From: Naumannella cuiyingiana | GTDB lineage: Bacteria > Actinomycetota > Actinomycetes > Propionibacteriales > Propionibacteriaceae | DNA length: 64,000 nucleotides | Assembly (NCBI RefSeq): GCF_013408305.1 | Contig: NZ_JACBZS010000001.1 | Location: 62,001-126,000, forward strand | Direction of reading: 5' to 3' | Part shown: one piece after another, positions 30,327 through 40,100 of the stretch | Position numbering within the stretch: the stretch's first letter is position 1 | Layout of the letters: each line of letters begins with the position of its first letter | Position numbers and translations under genes: made by a program | Notes under the pieces: generated by a model | Told to the model about the DNA's origin: nothing | Databases searched by the model: none | Seen by the model: the letters and a program-made list of their open reading frames with translations, nothing else

Positions 30327-32360
30327 TCACTCCATCACCAGCGGGTCGATCCGAACCCGCGTCGCGCCCGCCGCCTTGCGCGCGCTGCGGATGCCCTGGG
30401 CCTCCCGCAGCAACCGCGCCAGCTCCTCGCCGGCACCGCGCGGCACCCGCAGGGTGAGCCGCTGCAGCTCGCCACCGTCGGGCAGCTCCCCGACCGCGAC
30501 CGGGCCGAGCACCTCCGCCCCGGCGGGCAGCTCGTCGCGGATCGGGTCGAGCAGCTCGCCGATCGCCGCCCCGCCGCCCTCCAGGGTCGCCACCCGGGCC
30601 CCGGGCGGCAGGTGCGCCTCCGCCCGCTCGGCGAGCTCGCGGCGGGCGAATCCGGCGGGATCGAGGCGGACCAGCGCCTGCAGGGCACGCGCCTCGGGCG
30701 GCCCGACGGCGAGCACCGTGCCGCCGTCACCGGCCGGTCGGACGAGGGCCGCCGCGTTCAGCCACCGCCGCAGCGCCTCCTCCCCGGCCCGCAGATCCGG
30801 CCGGGCGAGCAGCGCGGTGGCATCGACGAGCACCGCCGCGGCGTACCCCCCGGCGGCGACCGGTTCGGCACCGGGCGTCGCCACGACCAGGGCCGGCTCG
30901 TCGTCCACGGCCGCTACCACCTTGTTCCCCGAGGACCTGATCACCCGGGTGTTGGGGAAGGCGCGGCCGAGCTCCTCGGCCAGCCGGGTCGCACCGACCA
31001 CGGGCGCCCGCCAGCGGGTCTCCCCGCACTGCGGGCAGTGCCAACCGGGGAGGATTCGGCCGCACCAGCCGCAGTCCAGCCGGTCGCCCGCCTCGGCCCG
31101 CACCGGTCCCGCGCAGTGCGGGCAGCGCAGCGGGCTGCGGCACTGCGCACAGACCAGCCCGAGCCGATAGCCCGCCCGCGGTACCTGGACCAGGACCGGC
31201 CCCTGCGGCAGCGCCCGGCGTACCACCTCGAAGGTGTCGTGCGGCAGGCGGGCGGCCCGGGCGGCCGGATCGCGGGCGAGCGCGCGGTCGGTGTCGGCCG
31301 CGATCCGGACCAGCGGCGCGACCCGGCGCACCGTGCCCCGCGGCTGCGCCAGCGGGGTGAGCCAGCCCGTCTGCACCAATTGCTCGATCTCGGCGCTGCG
31401 CCCGTAGCCGGCGAGGACGACCGCGGTCCGGTCCCCCGCCGCCCGCAACGCCAGCACCTCGCGCGTGTGCGGATAGGGCGCTCGCGGCTCGGCCAGCAGG
31501 TCGTCGCCGTCGTCCCACAGCGCCACCAGGCCCAGGTCGCGGACGGGCGCATAGGCGGCCGCCCGGGTGCCGATCACCACCCGGACCTCACCGCGGGAGA
31601 CCCGGAGGAACTCCCGGTAGCGGGCCGACGGGCCCAGCTCGGCGGTCAACCGGGCGAAGCCGTCCGGCCCGAAGCGGGCGGCGCAGGCGCGCGCCAACCG
31701 ATCGAGGTCGCGGTGATCAGGAACGACGATGATCGCGCCGCGCCCGGCCCGCCGGGTCGCGGCGGCGGCCTCGGCCAGCCCGCCCGCCCAGTCGCCGTCC
31801 GGCCCCGCGGTCGGGGTCACCTGCCAGTACGCGCGGGGGTTCTCCCCGCGGGCCAGCGCCTCGGCGAGCTCGCGCCCCGTCGGGTAGCGGTCGAGGACCG
31901 ACGGCGCATCGGCCGGCGCCGGGTCCGCCTCGGCGCTCCGCTCGGCCTTCTCGGTGGCGGCGTGCCGGGGCGGCACGGCCAGCCGCGAGACATCGGCGAA
32001 GGTGCCGGCGTAGTGATCGGCGACGCGGCGGATCAGCGCGGCCACCTGCGGGGTGAGCACCGGCTCGGCAGACGTCACCGCGTGCAGCGGTGCGAGCCTA
32101 CCCTCGTGATCGGTCTGCTCGGTTCGCTCGAGGACGAACCCGTCGCGCAGCCGGCCGGCGAAGCGGACCCGGACCCGCGCGCCGACCACGGCGGCGGCGT
32201 CCTGCTCGTCGGTGACCGCATAGTCGAACGGGCGGTCCAGGTGCGGCAGGGACACGTCCACCGCCACCCTGGCCACCCGCGCCGATGCCGGCCGGGGCGC
32301 CGGGATCAGGGCGGCTGGTTCGGTCACCGGGTCATGGTAGGCGCGGTATCCGACGGACAC
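30327..32360 (-). CDS. priA: PriA-like primosomal protein N', helicase-defective type
   Basis: A 677-residue homologue of replication-restart protein PriA. The N-terminal DNA-binding domain (VDVSLPHLDRPFDYAV) and eight zinc-binding cysteines (CAQC, CPHC, CGWC, CPQC) are kept. The Walker A motif expected near residue 190 is replaced by a run containing GPDGDW, and the DEEH box is ALWDDGDD, so ATP-driven helicase activity is not expected. This loss is known across actinomycetes, where the protein may load the replisome without unwinding. GTG 32360 is the longest start; GTG 32327 is closer to where homology begins. Position between metK and fmt follows the conserved order. Confidence 0.9.
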   Translation of the reverse strand: MSVGYRAYHDPVTEPAALIPAPRPASARVARVAVDVSLPHLDRPFDYAVTDEQDAAAVVGARVRVRFAGRLRDGFVLERTEQTDHEGRLAPLHAVTSAEPVLTPQVAALIRRVADHYAGTFADVSRLAVPPRHAATEKAERSAEADPAPADAPSVLDRYPTGRELAEALARGENPRAYWQVTPTAGPDGDWAGGLAEAAAATRRAGRGAIIVVPDHRDLDRLARACAARFGPDGFARLTAELGPSARYREFLRVSRGEVRVVIGTRAAAYAPVRDLGLVALWDDGDDLLAEPRAPYPHTREVLALRAAGDRTAVVLAGYGRSAEIEQLVQTGWLTPLAQPRGTVRRVAPLVRIAADTDRALARDPAARAARLPHDTFEVVRRALPQGPVLVQVPRAGYRLGLVCAQCRSPLRCPHCAGPVRAEAGDRLDCGWCGRILPGWHCPQCGETRWRAPVVGATRLAEELGRAFPNTRVIRSSGNKVVAAVDDEPALVVATPGAEPVAAGGYAAAVLVDATALLARPDLRAGEEALRRWLNAAALVRPAGDGGTVLAVGPPEARALQALVRLDPAGFARRELAERAEAHLPPGARVATLEGGGAAIGELLDPIRDELPAGAEVLGPVAVGELPDGGELQRLTLRVPRGAGEELARLLREAQGIRSARKAAGATRVRIDPLVME

Positions 32361-32385
32361 GACCGGCCGCGGGCCCGGCGATCAC

Positions 32386-32391
32386 TAGGGT
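32386..32391 (+). promoter_or_regulatory. -10 box (TAGGGT) for the LLM oxidoreductase gene
   Basis: TAGGGT lies 34 bp before the ATG at 32426, allowing a short leader with the GAAGGAG ribosome binding site. It is the only candidate in the 65-bp gap to priA. Confidence 0.45.
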
Positions 32392-32425
32392 GAGCGCACG
32401 GCCGGCAGACGAGCGAAGGAGCCAG

Positions 32426-33256
32426 ATGCGGACGTGGGGCGTGGCGCGGCGAGATCATTCCGTGGACGACATCGTGACGGTGGCGCGGGCGGCCGAATCG
32501 GCCGGCGCGAGCTACCTGCTGTTGCCGGAGACCGGCCTGAGCGGCGACGAGGGGCGCGACCCGTTCCTGGTCGCCGCGGCGGCGCTCACCGCCACGGAGC
32601 GGCTGGTGGTGGCGACGGCGGTCGCGGTCGCACCCGCCCGGCCGGCCCGGCTGACCGCGGTCCAGGCCGCCACGCTCGCCGAGTTGTCCGGTGGTCGGTT
32701 CGTGCTCGGCCTCGGGACCTCACATCACCGCGTGCTCGAGCGGCTCGGTCTGCCGATCCCGGAGCGCCCCCTGAGCGAGTTGCGCGACTATGTCGCCGCG
32801 GTCCGCGACAATCGGCCGGCCTTCGGCTCGGCGACGCCGATCTGGATCGGCGCGCTCGGCCCCAAGATGATCGAGTTCGCGGTCACCGACACAGACGGCG
32901 TCGTGCTGAACTGGCTCACCCCCGAGACCGCCGCCGCGCCCGCCGCGCTGGCCCGCGACGGCGGCGCCGAGAGTGCGCTGATCATGCGCACCGGGCCGTA
33001 CGCGAAGGTCTCCGGCGATGCCGCCGCCTATCTCGCGATGCCGAACTACGCCCGGCAGTTCGCCCGGATCCAGATCACCGAGCCCGAGCAGCTCGTCGCG
33101 CAGACCTGCGTCTCCGAGCCCGACGACGCGCTGATCGTGGAGCGCCTGCACGCCTACGCCGATGCCGGGATCAGCATCCCGTGTGTCTACCCCGTCGGCA
33201 GGGACGCCGACGCGACGGGTGGCCTGCTCGCCCGCGTGGGCCGCCGGCTCGCCTGA
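32426..33256 (+). CDS. LLM class (probably F420-dependent) oxidoreductase
   Basis: A 276-residue luciferase-like TIM barrel. DIVTVARAAESAGASYLLLPE, AVQAATLAELSGGRFVLGLGTSH and PIWIGALGPKMIEFAVTDTDGVVLNWLTPE match actinobacterial F420-dependent family members, which are usually annotated without a known substrate. ATG 32426 is chosen for the strong GAAGGAG 5 nt upstream. It is divergent from priA and convergent with metK. F420 versus FMN use cannot be told by eye. Confidence 0.85.
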   Translation: MRTWGVARRDHSVDDIVTVARAAESAGASYLLLPETGLSGDEGRDPFLVAAAALTATERLVVATAVAVAPARPARLTAVQAATLAELSGGRFVLGLGTSHHRVLERLGLPIPERPLSELRDYVAAVRDNRPAFGSATPIWIGALGPKMIEFAVTDTDGVVLNWLTPETAAAPAALARDGGAESALIMRTGPYAKVSGDAAAYLAMPNYARQFARIQITEPEQLVAQTCVSEPDDALIVERLHAYADAGISIPCVYPVGRDADATGGLLARVGRRLA

Positions 33257-33288
33257 CTCGCGCGGGACAACCGTGACCGGTCCTGCGC

Positions 33289-34479
33289 TCAGCCGCGGAC
33301 GGCCGCGGCGAGCGTGTCGGCGTACGGCGTCTGCTCCCAGGTGAACTCGGGCAGCTCGCGACCGAAGTGCCCGTAGGCCGCCGTGCGGGCATAGATCGGG
33401 CGGCGCAGGTCGAGCTGCTCGATGATCGCCGCCGGGCGAAGATCAAAGGTCTCCCGGACCGCGGCCTCGATCTGGCCGACCGGCACCTTCTCGGTGCCGA
33501 AGCAGTCCAGATAGAAGCCGACCGGATGTGCGCGACCGATGGCATAGGCCACCTGGACCTCGCAGCGCTCGGCCAGCCCCGCGGCGACGACATTCTTGGC
33601 GACCCAGCGCATCGCGTAGGCGGCCGAGCGATCGACTTTCGACGGGTCCTTGCCCGAGAACGCGCCGCCCCCGTGCCGGGCCATCCCGCCGTAGCTGTCG
33701 ACGATCACCTTGCGCCCGGTCAGTCCGGCATCGCCCATCGGGCCGCCGATCTCGAAGCGCCCGGTCGGGTTCACATACAGCTTGTAGTCGTGGTGGGTCA
33801 GGTCGAACGCCTCCAGCACCGGCTTCACCACCTGCTCGCGCAGGTCCGGCGTCAACAGATTCGCCAGGTCGATGTCGGCGGCGTGCTGGGAGCTGATCAC
33901 GACGGTGTCCAGGCGTACCGGCCGGTCGCCGTCGTACTCGACCGTCACCTGGGTCTTGCCGTCCGGGCGCAGATAGGGCACCTCGCCGCTCTTGCGCACG
34001 TCGGCGAGCCGCTCGGCCAGCCGGTGCGCCAGCGTGATCGGCAGCGGCATCAGCTCCGGGGTCTCGGTGCTCGCGTAGCCGAACATCAGGCCCTGGTCGC
34101 CGGCGCCGAGCAGGTCGTAGGACTCCGCGGACCCGTCGCGGGCCTCCTCCGCGCGATCCACGCCCTGGGCGATGTCCGGTGACTGCGCGCCGATGCTGAC
34201 CTGCACCCCACACGATGCGCCGTCGAAGGACTTGTGCGAGGAGTCGTACCCGATCTCGAGTACCCGCTCGCGGACGATCCGGGGGATCTCGGCGTACGCC
34301 TCGGTGGTCACCTCGCCCGCCACCACGACCAGTCCGGTGGTCACCAGCGTCTCCACCGCCACCCGGCTGTTCGGGTCCTGCCGCAGCAGCTCGTCCAGCA
34401 CGCTGTCGCTGATCTGGTCGGCGATCTTGTCCGGGTGCCCCTCGGTCACGGATTCGGACGTGAACAGTCGTCGGCTCAT
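33289..34479 (-). CDS. metK: S-adenosylmethionine synthetase
   Basis: Makes S-adenosylmethionine from methionine and ATP, closing the methyl cycle served by metH in this window. The 396-residue protein has [20 protein letters not shown], the ATP-binding [12 protein letters not shown], and [21 protein letters not shown]-loop-like segment, all diagnostic. The ATG at 34479 follows a TAGGGT box by 7 nt with no Shine-Dalgarno sequence. It lies 45 bp downstream of coaBC, in the conserved order gmk-rpoZ-coaBC-metK. Confidence 0.98.
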   Translation of the reverse strand: MSRRLFTSESVTEGHPDKIADQISDSVLDELLRQDPNSRVAVETLVTTGLVVVAGEVTTEAYAEIPRIVRERVLEIGYDSSHKSFDGASCGVQVSIGAQSPDIAQGVDRAEEARDGSAESYDLLGAGDQGLMFGYASTETPELMPLPITLAHRLAERLADVRKSGEVPYLRPDGKTQVTVEYDGDRPVRLDTVVISSQHAADIDLANLLTPDLREQVVKPVLEAFDLTHHDYKLYVNPTGRFEIGGPMGDAGLTGRKVIVDSYGGMARHGGGAFSGKDPSKVDRSAAYAMRWVAKNVVAAGLAERCEVQVAYAIGRAHPVGFYLDCFGTEKVPVGQIEAAVRETFDLRPAAIIEQLDLRRPIYARTAAYGHFGRELPEFTWEQTPYADTLAAAVRG

Positions 34480-34486
34480 GCGCCCG

Positions 34487-34492
34487 ACCCTA
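34487..34492 (-). promoter_or_regulatory. -10 box (TAGGGT) for metK
   Basis: TAGGGT-CGGGCGC-ATG on the minus strand, in the 45-bp gap after coaBC. Points to a separate, leaderless metK transcript. Confidence 0.5.
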
Positions 34493-34524
34493 GCGAAACA
34501 CTCCCACGCAGCGGGGCCCGATCA

Positions 34525-35739
34525 TCATCTGGCCGGCACCCGGGCGGCCGCGTCGAGGACGACATGGGCGCAGCGTTCCTTCGAGCCCTGCCCCTCGGCG
34601 ATCACCCCGTCCGGCCCGAGGATGCTGATCGAGGTGTCCGGCTGTCCGAAGATCCGGCCGTCGCCGACATCGTTGACCACCAGCAGGTCCGCGCCCTTGC
34701 GTTCCAGTTTGGTACGCCCGAGCGCGATCAGCTCCTCGGCGCAGCGCGGGGTCTCGGCGGCGAAGCCGACCAGGACGGGCCGGGACCCGACCCGCTCCCG
34801 CCCGAGGTGGGCCAGGACGTCGGTGGTCTCGACGAGGTCGAGCGTGAGCGTGCCGGAGCCGTCCTTCTTGATCTTGGCGCCGGCCGGCTCGCGGGCGGCG
34901 AAATCCGCCGCCGCGACCGCCATCACCACGATGTCGGCTCCCGGCGCCATCCGCGCCATCGCCGCATCCAGATCGGCGGTGCTGGCAACGCGTTCGATGC
35001 CGACGCCGCTCGGCGCGTCCTCCTCGGTGTGGGCCAGGACGAGCGTCACCTCGGCGCCGCGCAGCCGCGCGGCCCGGGCCAGTGCGATGCCCATCCGGCC
35101 GGAGGAGTTGTTGCCGATGTAGCGGACGGGGTCGAGCGGCTCCCGCGTACCGCCCGCGGAGATGACGACCCGCCGACCGGCGAGGTCGCGGCCCCGGCCG
35201 AGGATCGTCGGATCCTCCAGCACCGTGCCGGCGATGGTGGCGAGCTCGGCGGCCTCCGGCAAGCGTCCGGGACCGGAGTCCGCGCCGGTCAGCCGGCCCG
35301 CCGCCGGGTCGACGACCAACACGCCGCGCTCGCGCAGAGTGGCGACATTCGCCCGGGTCGCCGGGTGCTGCCACATCTCGGTGTGCATCGCCGGGGCCAT
35401 CACCACGGGACAGCTCGCGGTCAGCAGGACGTTGGTGAGCAGGTCGTCGGCCCGGCCCGTCGCCCCGCGGGCGAGCAGGTCCGCGGTGGCGGGAGCCACG
35501 AACACGAGGTCGGCCTCCCGGCCGAGCCGCACGTGATTCACCTGATCGGTGGCGGAGAAGACCCCGGTGTGCACGCGGCGACCGGACAACGCCTCCCAGG
35601 TCGCCGCCCCGACGAAGTTCAGCGCGGCCGCGGTCGGCACCACGGTGACCTCATGCCCGGACTCGGTCAGCCGACGCAGCAGCTCGCACGCCTTGTACGC
35701 CGCGATGCCGCCGGCGACCCCCAGCACGATCCGGCTCAC
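34525..35739 (-). CDS. coaBC: Bifunctional phosphopantothenoylcysteine decarboxylase/synthetase
   Basis: Two consecutive steps of coenzyme A synthesis. The N-terminal CoaC half (to about residue 190) is an FMN flavoprotein with RIVLGVAGGIAAYKA, LVFVAPATADLLARGA and APAMHTEMWQHPA. The C-terminal CoaB half has ISAGGTREPLDPVRYIGNNSSG and VVNDVGDGRIFGQPD, the CTP-binding and dimerisation signatures. The usual PAMN is PAMH here, a minor variation. The GTG at 35739 is chosen because homology starts at once; GTG 35760 would add seven residues. It follows rpoZ by 42 bp. Confidence 0.95.
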   Translation of the reverse strand: MSRIVLGVAGGIAAYKACELLRRLTESGHEVTVVPTAAALNFVGAATWEALSGRRVHTGVFSATDQVNHVRLGREADLVFVAPATADLLARGATGRADDLLTNVLLTASCPVVMAPAMHTEMWQHPATRANVATLRERGVLVVDPAAGRLTGADSGPGRLPEAAELATIAGTVLEDPTILGRGRDLAGRRVVISAGGTREPLDPVRYIGNNSSGRMGIALARAARLRGAEVTLVLAHTEEDAPSGVGIERVASTADLDAAMARMAPGADIVVMAVAAADFAAREPAGAKIKKDGSGTLTLDLVETTDVLAHLGRERVGSRPVLVGFAAETPRCAEELIALGRTKLERKGADLLVVNDVGDGRIFGQPDTSISILGPDGVIAEGQGSKERCAHVVLDAAARVPAR

Positions 35740-35781
35740 GTCCGGCCCCGGGGCTCGCACGGGCGGGTCATGGACGTGTGC

Positions 35782-36132
35782 TCAGGCGGAGAAGTCGGGG
35801 TCGCGGGAGAACTCGTCGTCGCCGTCGACCGCGGTCAGCGAGGGACGTTCGGTCTCGTCGGCTGCGGGCTCGGCGTCCGGATCGAACTCCTCGCACTCCA
35901 GCACGCCGTCCTCGATCTCGCGCAGGGCGATGGACAGCGGCTTCTCCTGCACGCCGGCGTCCACCAGCGGGCCGACGTTCTCCAACAGGCCCTCGCCGAG
36001 CTGGGAGTAGTAGGCGTTGATCTGCCGGGCGCGCTTGGCCGCGAACAGCACCAGGCGGTACTTCGAGTCGACCTTGGTCAGCAGGTTGTCGATCGGCGGA
36101 TTGGTGATGCCGACGGCTTCGGTGTTCGTCAA
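35782..36132 (-). CDS. rpoZ: RNA polymerase omega subunit
   Basis: Small subunit that helps assemble beta-prime. [37 protein letters not shown] and [12 protein letters not shown] are the omega core. No ATG or GTG lies close to the N-terminus of the core: the first in-frame GTG/ATG codons are far upstream and would add an unlikely tail. The best start is TTG at 36130-36132, with GAAGG 8 nt upstream, giving 116 residues. The 40-residue acidic tail after the core is longer than in many homologues. Flanked by gmk (79 bp upstream) and coaBC. Confidence 0.88.
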   Translation of the reverse strand: MTNTEAVGITNPPIDNLLTKVDSKYRLVLFAAKRARQINAYYSQLGEGLLENVGPLVDAGVQEKPLSIALREIEDGVLECEEFDPDAEPAADETERPSLTAVDGDDEFSRDPDFSA

Positions 36133-36211
36133 GAGAAATGCCTTCGCGACGGTTCTGGGAAACGGTGTGGGGGCAGCGGCTCGCGGCGCACTGCGGACAA
36201 CCGCGCCAATG

Positions 36212-36784
36212 CTACCCGACCGAGCCGTCGAGGCCCAAGATCTCGGCGATCTCGGCGACCGTCGTGTCGAGGTCGGCATTGACCACCACATCGTCGAACT
36301 CGTCGAAGGCGGTCATCTCGGCCCGGGCCGTCTCGAGCCGCCGGGCCCGCTCCTCGGCGTCCTCGGTGCCGCGCAGGTTCAGCCGGCGGACCAGTTCCTG
36401 CCAGGACGGTGGCATCAAGAAGATCGAGTGCGCCTCCGGCAGGCTGCGGCGTACCTGCTGGGCGCCCTGCAGATCGATCTCGAGCAGCACCGTGTGACCC
36501 TGCGCCACGGCGGCCGCGACCGGGGCGCGCGGGGTGCCGTAGCGCGCCTTGCGGTGCACCACCGCCCATTCCAGCAGCCCGTCGTGGGCGATCAGGTCGT
36601 CGAACTCGACGTCGCTGGTGAACAGGTAGTGCCGGCCGTCCACCTCGCCCGGGCGCGGGCGCCGGGTGGTGGCCGAGACCGACACCCACAGCTCGGGATG
36701 GCGCTCCCGGAGTGCCGCGACGACCGTCCCCTTGCCGACGGCGGTCGGCCCCGCCAGCACGAAGACCCGCCCGGGCGCGCTCAA
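36212..36784 (-). CDS. gmk: Guanylate kinase
   Basis: Phosphorylates GMP to GDP. The 190-residue protein has P-loop [40 protein letters not shown] (GMP-binding Arg/Tyr) and [13 protein letters not shown]. The start codon is TTG at 36782-36784, overlapping the mihF stop as TTGA, so its translation is coupled to mihF. It is in the conserved mihF-gmk-rpoZ order. Confidence 0.96.
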   Translation of the reverse strand: MSAPGRVFVLAGPTAVGKGTVVAALRERHPELWVSVSATTRRPRPGEVDGRHYLFTSDVEFDDLIAHDGLLEWAVVHRKARYGTPRAPVAAAVAQGHTVLLEIDLQGAQQVRRSLPEAHSIFLMPPSWQELVRRLNLRGTEDAEERARRLETARAEMTAFDEFDDVVVNADLDTTVAEIAEILGLDGSVG

Positions 36785-37095
36785 CGAAACTCCGCCAACA
36801 GGCCGGCCTGCTGGTGCCGGCCGAGCCCCCGCAGCCGGCGGCTCGCCGCGATCTCGTGCCGGTCCATCGTCTCGGCGGCCCGCTTCTCCCCCACCCGCGG
36901 CAGGGCCTTGAGCACCTCGACCACGCGCAGGTGCGCCAGCACGTCATCGGTCTGCGCCAACTCCAGCAGCTCCGACAGCCGCAGGTCGCCCGAGCGCAAC
37001 CGGGCCTTGGCCGCGGCCCGGTGGCGCCGGGCCTGGGTGGCCGCGGCCCGCGCCTGTAGCCGCTGGTCCGCCGAGAGCGGGGGAACCGAGATCAC
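36781..37095 (-). CDS. mihF: Integration host factor, actinobacterial type
   Basis: A 104-residue nucleoid-associated protein, unrelated in fold to enteric IHF. The C-terminal helix-two-turn-helix reads LKALPRVGEKRAAETMDRHEIAASRRLRGLG, the S13-like DNA-binding signature; a long basic helix precedes it. GTG 37095 is the start, with a TAGGTT box 6 nt upstream and no Shine-Dalgarno sequence. It starts the mihF-gmk run. Upstream, the giant repeat gene replaces the pyrF neighbour normally close by. Confidence 0.94.
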   Translation of the reverse strand: MISVPPLSADQRLQARAAATQARRHRAAAKARLRSGDLRLSELLELAQTDDVLAHLRVVEVLKALPRVGEKRAAETMDRHEIAASRRLRGLGRHQQAGLLAEFR

Positions 37096-37101
37096 GGCGT
37101 C

Positions 37102-37107
37102 AACCTA
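37102..37107 (-). promoter_or_regulatory. -10 box (TAGGTT) for mihF
   Basis: TAGGTT-GACGCC-GTG on the minus strand lies in the 56-bp gap between the giant repeat gene and mihF, giving the mihF-gmk message its own, apparently leaderless promoter. Confidence 0.5.
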
Positions 37108-37151
37108 TCGAGCGGGCCGCGCGACTGCCATTCCGGCGCGCTCGACCGGTC

Positions 37152-40100
37152 TCAGTCGCGGCGGCCCCGCCGGATCAGCCAGGCGCCCGCGGCCATCGAC
37201 GCCAGCCCCGCCAGCAGCGCGGACAGGTCCTCGCCACCCGTCCGGCCGAGCGGCGGCCGGCCGACCGGCGGCTCGCCCGGCTCGACCTCGGCCGGCAGCG
37301 GCACGGTCACCGTGTCCTCGCCGGTCACGATCGGCCGACCGTCCGGACCCGGGTCCCCGCCGCGTACCGGCTCGCCGGTCACCGCAACCCGGTTGACCAC
37401 TTCGCCGCGGCCGAGGTCGGCCGCGCTGGCGACGTAGCCGGTCTCGGGCTCGCAGGTCAGCGAGGCGCCCGGGGCGAGGCTGTCGGCCGAGCAGCGCAGC
37501 TTCCCGACCAGCGGGTCGTCGGCCGCGATGTCGTCGATCGTCACGTTGCCGACATTGGTCACCCGGATCACGAAGCGGACGTGATCGCCGATCTCGGCAT
37601 ACCCGTCACCGTCGGGATCGACCAGCGATCCCTCCTTGACCACGTCGAGCGCCGGGGCGGCCTGCTCGGCGGGAATGGCCAGCTCGTCGCGCGCGGTGAC
37701 CGGATTGCCTCCCGGGTCGATGCCCGTGACGCCGGCGACGTTGTCGACGCCGCCCGCGTCCACCTCGGCCTGGGTCACGGTGTAGGCCCGGTCGGCCGTG
37801 CAGGAGGCCTCCGCGCCCGGCGCGAGCGGATCGCTCGGGCAGGTCACCGAGCCGATCTTGGGATCGCTGATCCGCAGGTCGCGCACCGGCACGTTCCCGG
37901 TGTTGGTCACGGTGAAGCGGTAGCGAACCGGCTGTCCGGCGCGCACGGTGTCACCGGCCGGGACATCGGAGGCCTTGATCAGCGTGAGCTGGGCGGCCGG
38001 CACGGTGGCCGGGAGCACGAGGTCATCACTCGCCCGCACCGGATCGTCGCCGACCGTGGGCCGTCCGGTGGCCTCGGCGGTATTCGTGACCTTGCCCTCG
38101 GCGGCCTCCGTCGCGGTCACGACGTAGGCATCGGCCGCCGCGCACTCGATCTCGGCGCCCGGCGCGAGCGCGCCGGCCGGGCAGTTCACGGCCCCGATCT
38201 TCGGGTCGGTCACCGCCACCGGGTCGAGCGTCACGTTGCCGGTGTTGATCACCCGGAACGAGTAGCGGACCGGCTGACCGACCGACAGCGTCTCGCCGGC
38301 CGGGAGGTCGGACAGCTTCTGCAGCGCGATGGCCGGCCGCGGCTCGCTCGGGGTGGTGGTCGTCGCCGTCGAGGTGAGCGGCTCGCCGCCGCCCACCGGC
38401 ACCGCCGTCGTCGTCGCGACGTTGGTCAGCACGCCGCGGTCGACATCGGCCTGGGTCACGGTGTAGGTGCGGTTGCCGACACAGGACACGACGTCTCCCG
38501 GCTCCAGCGTGGTCCGCGGGCAGGTCATGTCGCCGACCATCGAGTCGGCCACGACGACCCCCTCCAGGGTGACGTTGCCCGTGTTGGTGACGATCACCGA
38601 GAAGCCGATCGACTCGCCGACGGTCATCGGGGAGTCCGGGGACCCGGTGCGGGCCGCGACCTTGGTCGTCGTCAGCCCCGGTACGCGCGGATCGGTCGGC
38701 ACCACGTTGTCGTCGGTGGCCGTGACCGGTTCGCCGTTGGGCCCGGTCGCCGTCAGGGTCGCCGTGTTCAGCACCTGGCCGGCGTCGGCGTCGGCCTGGG
38801 TGGCCGCGTAGGTGCCGGTGCACTCGGTGACCTCACCCGGCGCGAGCGGGGCGGGCGGGCAGCTCACCGCGCCGATCTTCGGGTCGGTGATCGCCACGCC
38901 GGTCAGCGTCACGTTGCCGGTGTTGGTGACCCGGAACGTGTAGTCGATCCGATCGCCCGCGGCGACCGTCTCCCCCGCCGGCACGCTGGACAACTTCTCC
39001 AGCGTCGCGGCGGGCGCGGCCGGGCTGGTCGGCACGACGTTGTCGTCACTGGCCGTCACCGGCTCGCCGCTCGGCGGCGTACCGGAAACGGTGGCGGTGT
39101 TCACGATCCGGCCGGCGTCCACGTCGGCCTGGGTCACCGCGTACGCCTCGTCGGCGGCGCAGTCCGTGCTCGCCCCCGGGGCCAGCGGCTCCGGCGGGCA
39201 GGTCACCTTGCCGACCAACGGGTCGTCGATCGCGATGTCGCTGAGCGTCACGTTGCCGGTGTTGGTGACCCGGAACGTGTAGTCGATCTCGTCGCCCGCC
39301 GCGACCGTGGCGCCCTCGGCCACGCCGGACAGCTTCTCCAGCGCGATCGCCGGGGCGGCCGGCGTCGCCGGGATCGACGTGGTGTCGGTCGCGGTCGGCG
39401 GCTCACCGCTCGGCGGCCGGCCGGTCGCCGTCGCCGTGTTGTCCACCTGGCCCGCGTCCACCTCGGCCTGGCTGACGGTGTGGCTCGCGTCGGCCGTGCA
39501 CTCGATCGTCTGTCCCGGCGCCAGCGGCCCCTCGGGGCAGGTGACCGAGCCCAACAGCGGGTCGTCCACCGTGACCTCGGTCAGGGTGACGTTGCCGGCA
39601 TTGGTGATCAGGAACCGGTATGCGACCTGGTCGCCGGCGGCGACGGTCGCCCCCGGCGGCAGCAGCGCCTGCTTGTCCAGCACGAGCGCCGCGTCGGCGG
39701 GCACCGTCGGCACCTGGTTGCTGTCGCGCGCCTCGACCGGCGTACCCGACGGCGGTACGCCGGAGGCGACCGCGTCGTTCACCACCCGGCCGGCGTCCAC
39801 GTCGGCCTGCGTGACGGTGTAGCTCGCCGTGCAGTCGGCCGCGGCCCCCGGTGCGAGCGGCTCCGGCGGGCAGGTGACCGCACCGACCTTGGCGTCGGCG
39901 ACCGCGAGCCGGTCGAGGGTGACGTTGCCGGTGTTGGTCAGGGTGAAGGTGTAATCGATCACCTGGCCGAGGCCGACGGTGTCGCCGTCCGCGACGTTGT
40001 TGGACTTGACCATCGCCAGGCCGGGCTGCTGATCGGCCGGCGTGGTCGTGGAGTCCTCGGCGCTGACCGGGTCACCGGTCGGCGGTTGGCCCGTGGCGCT

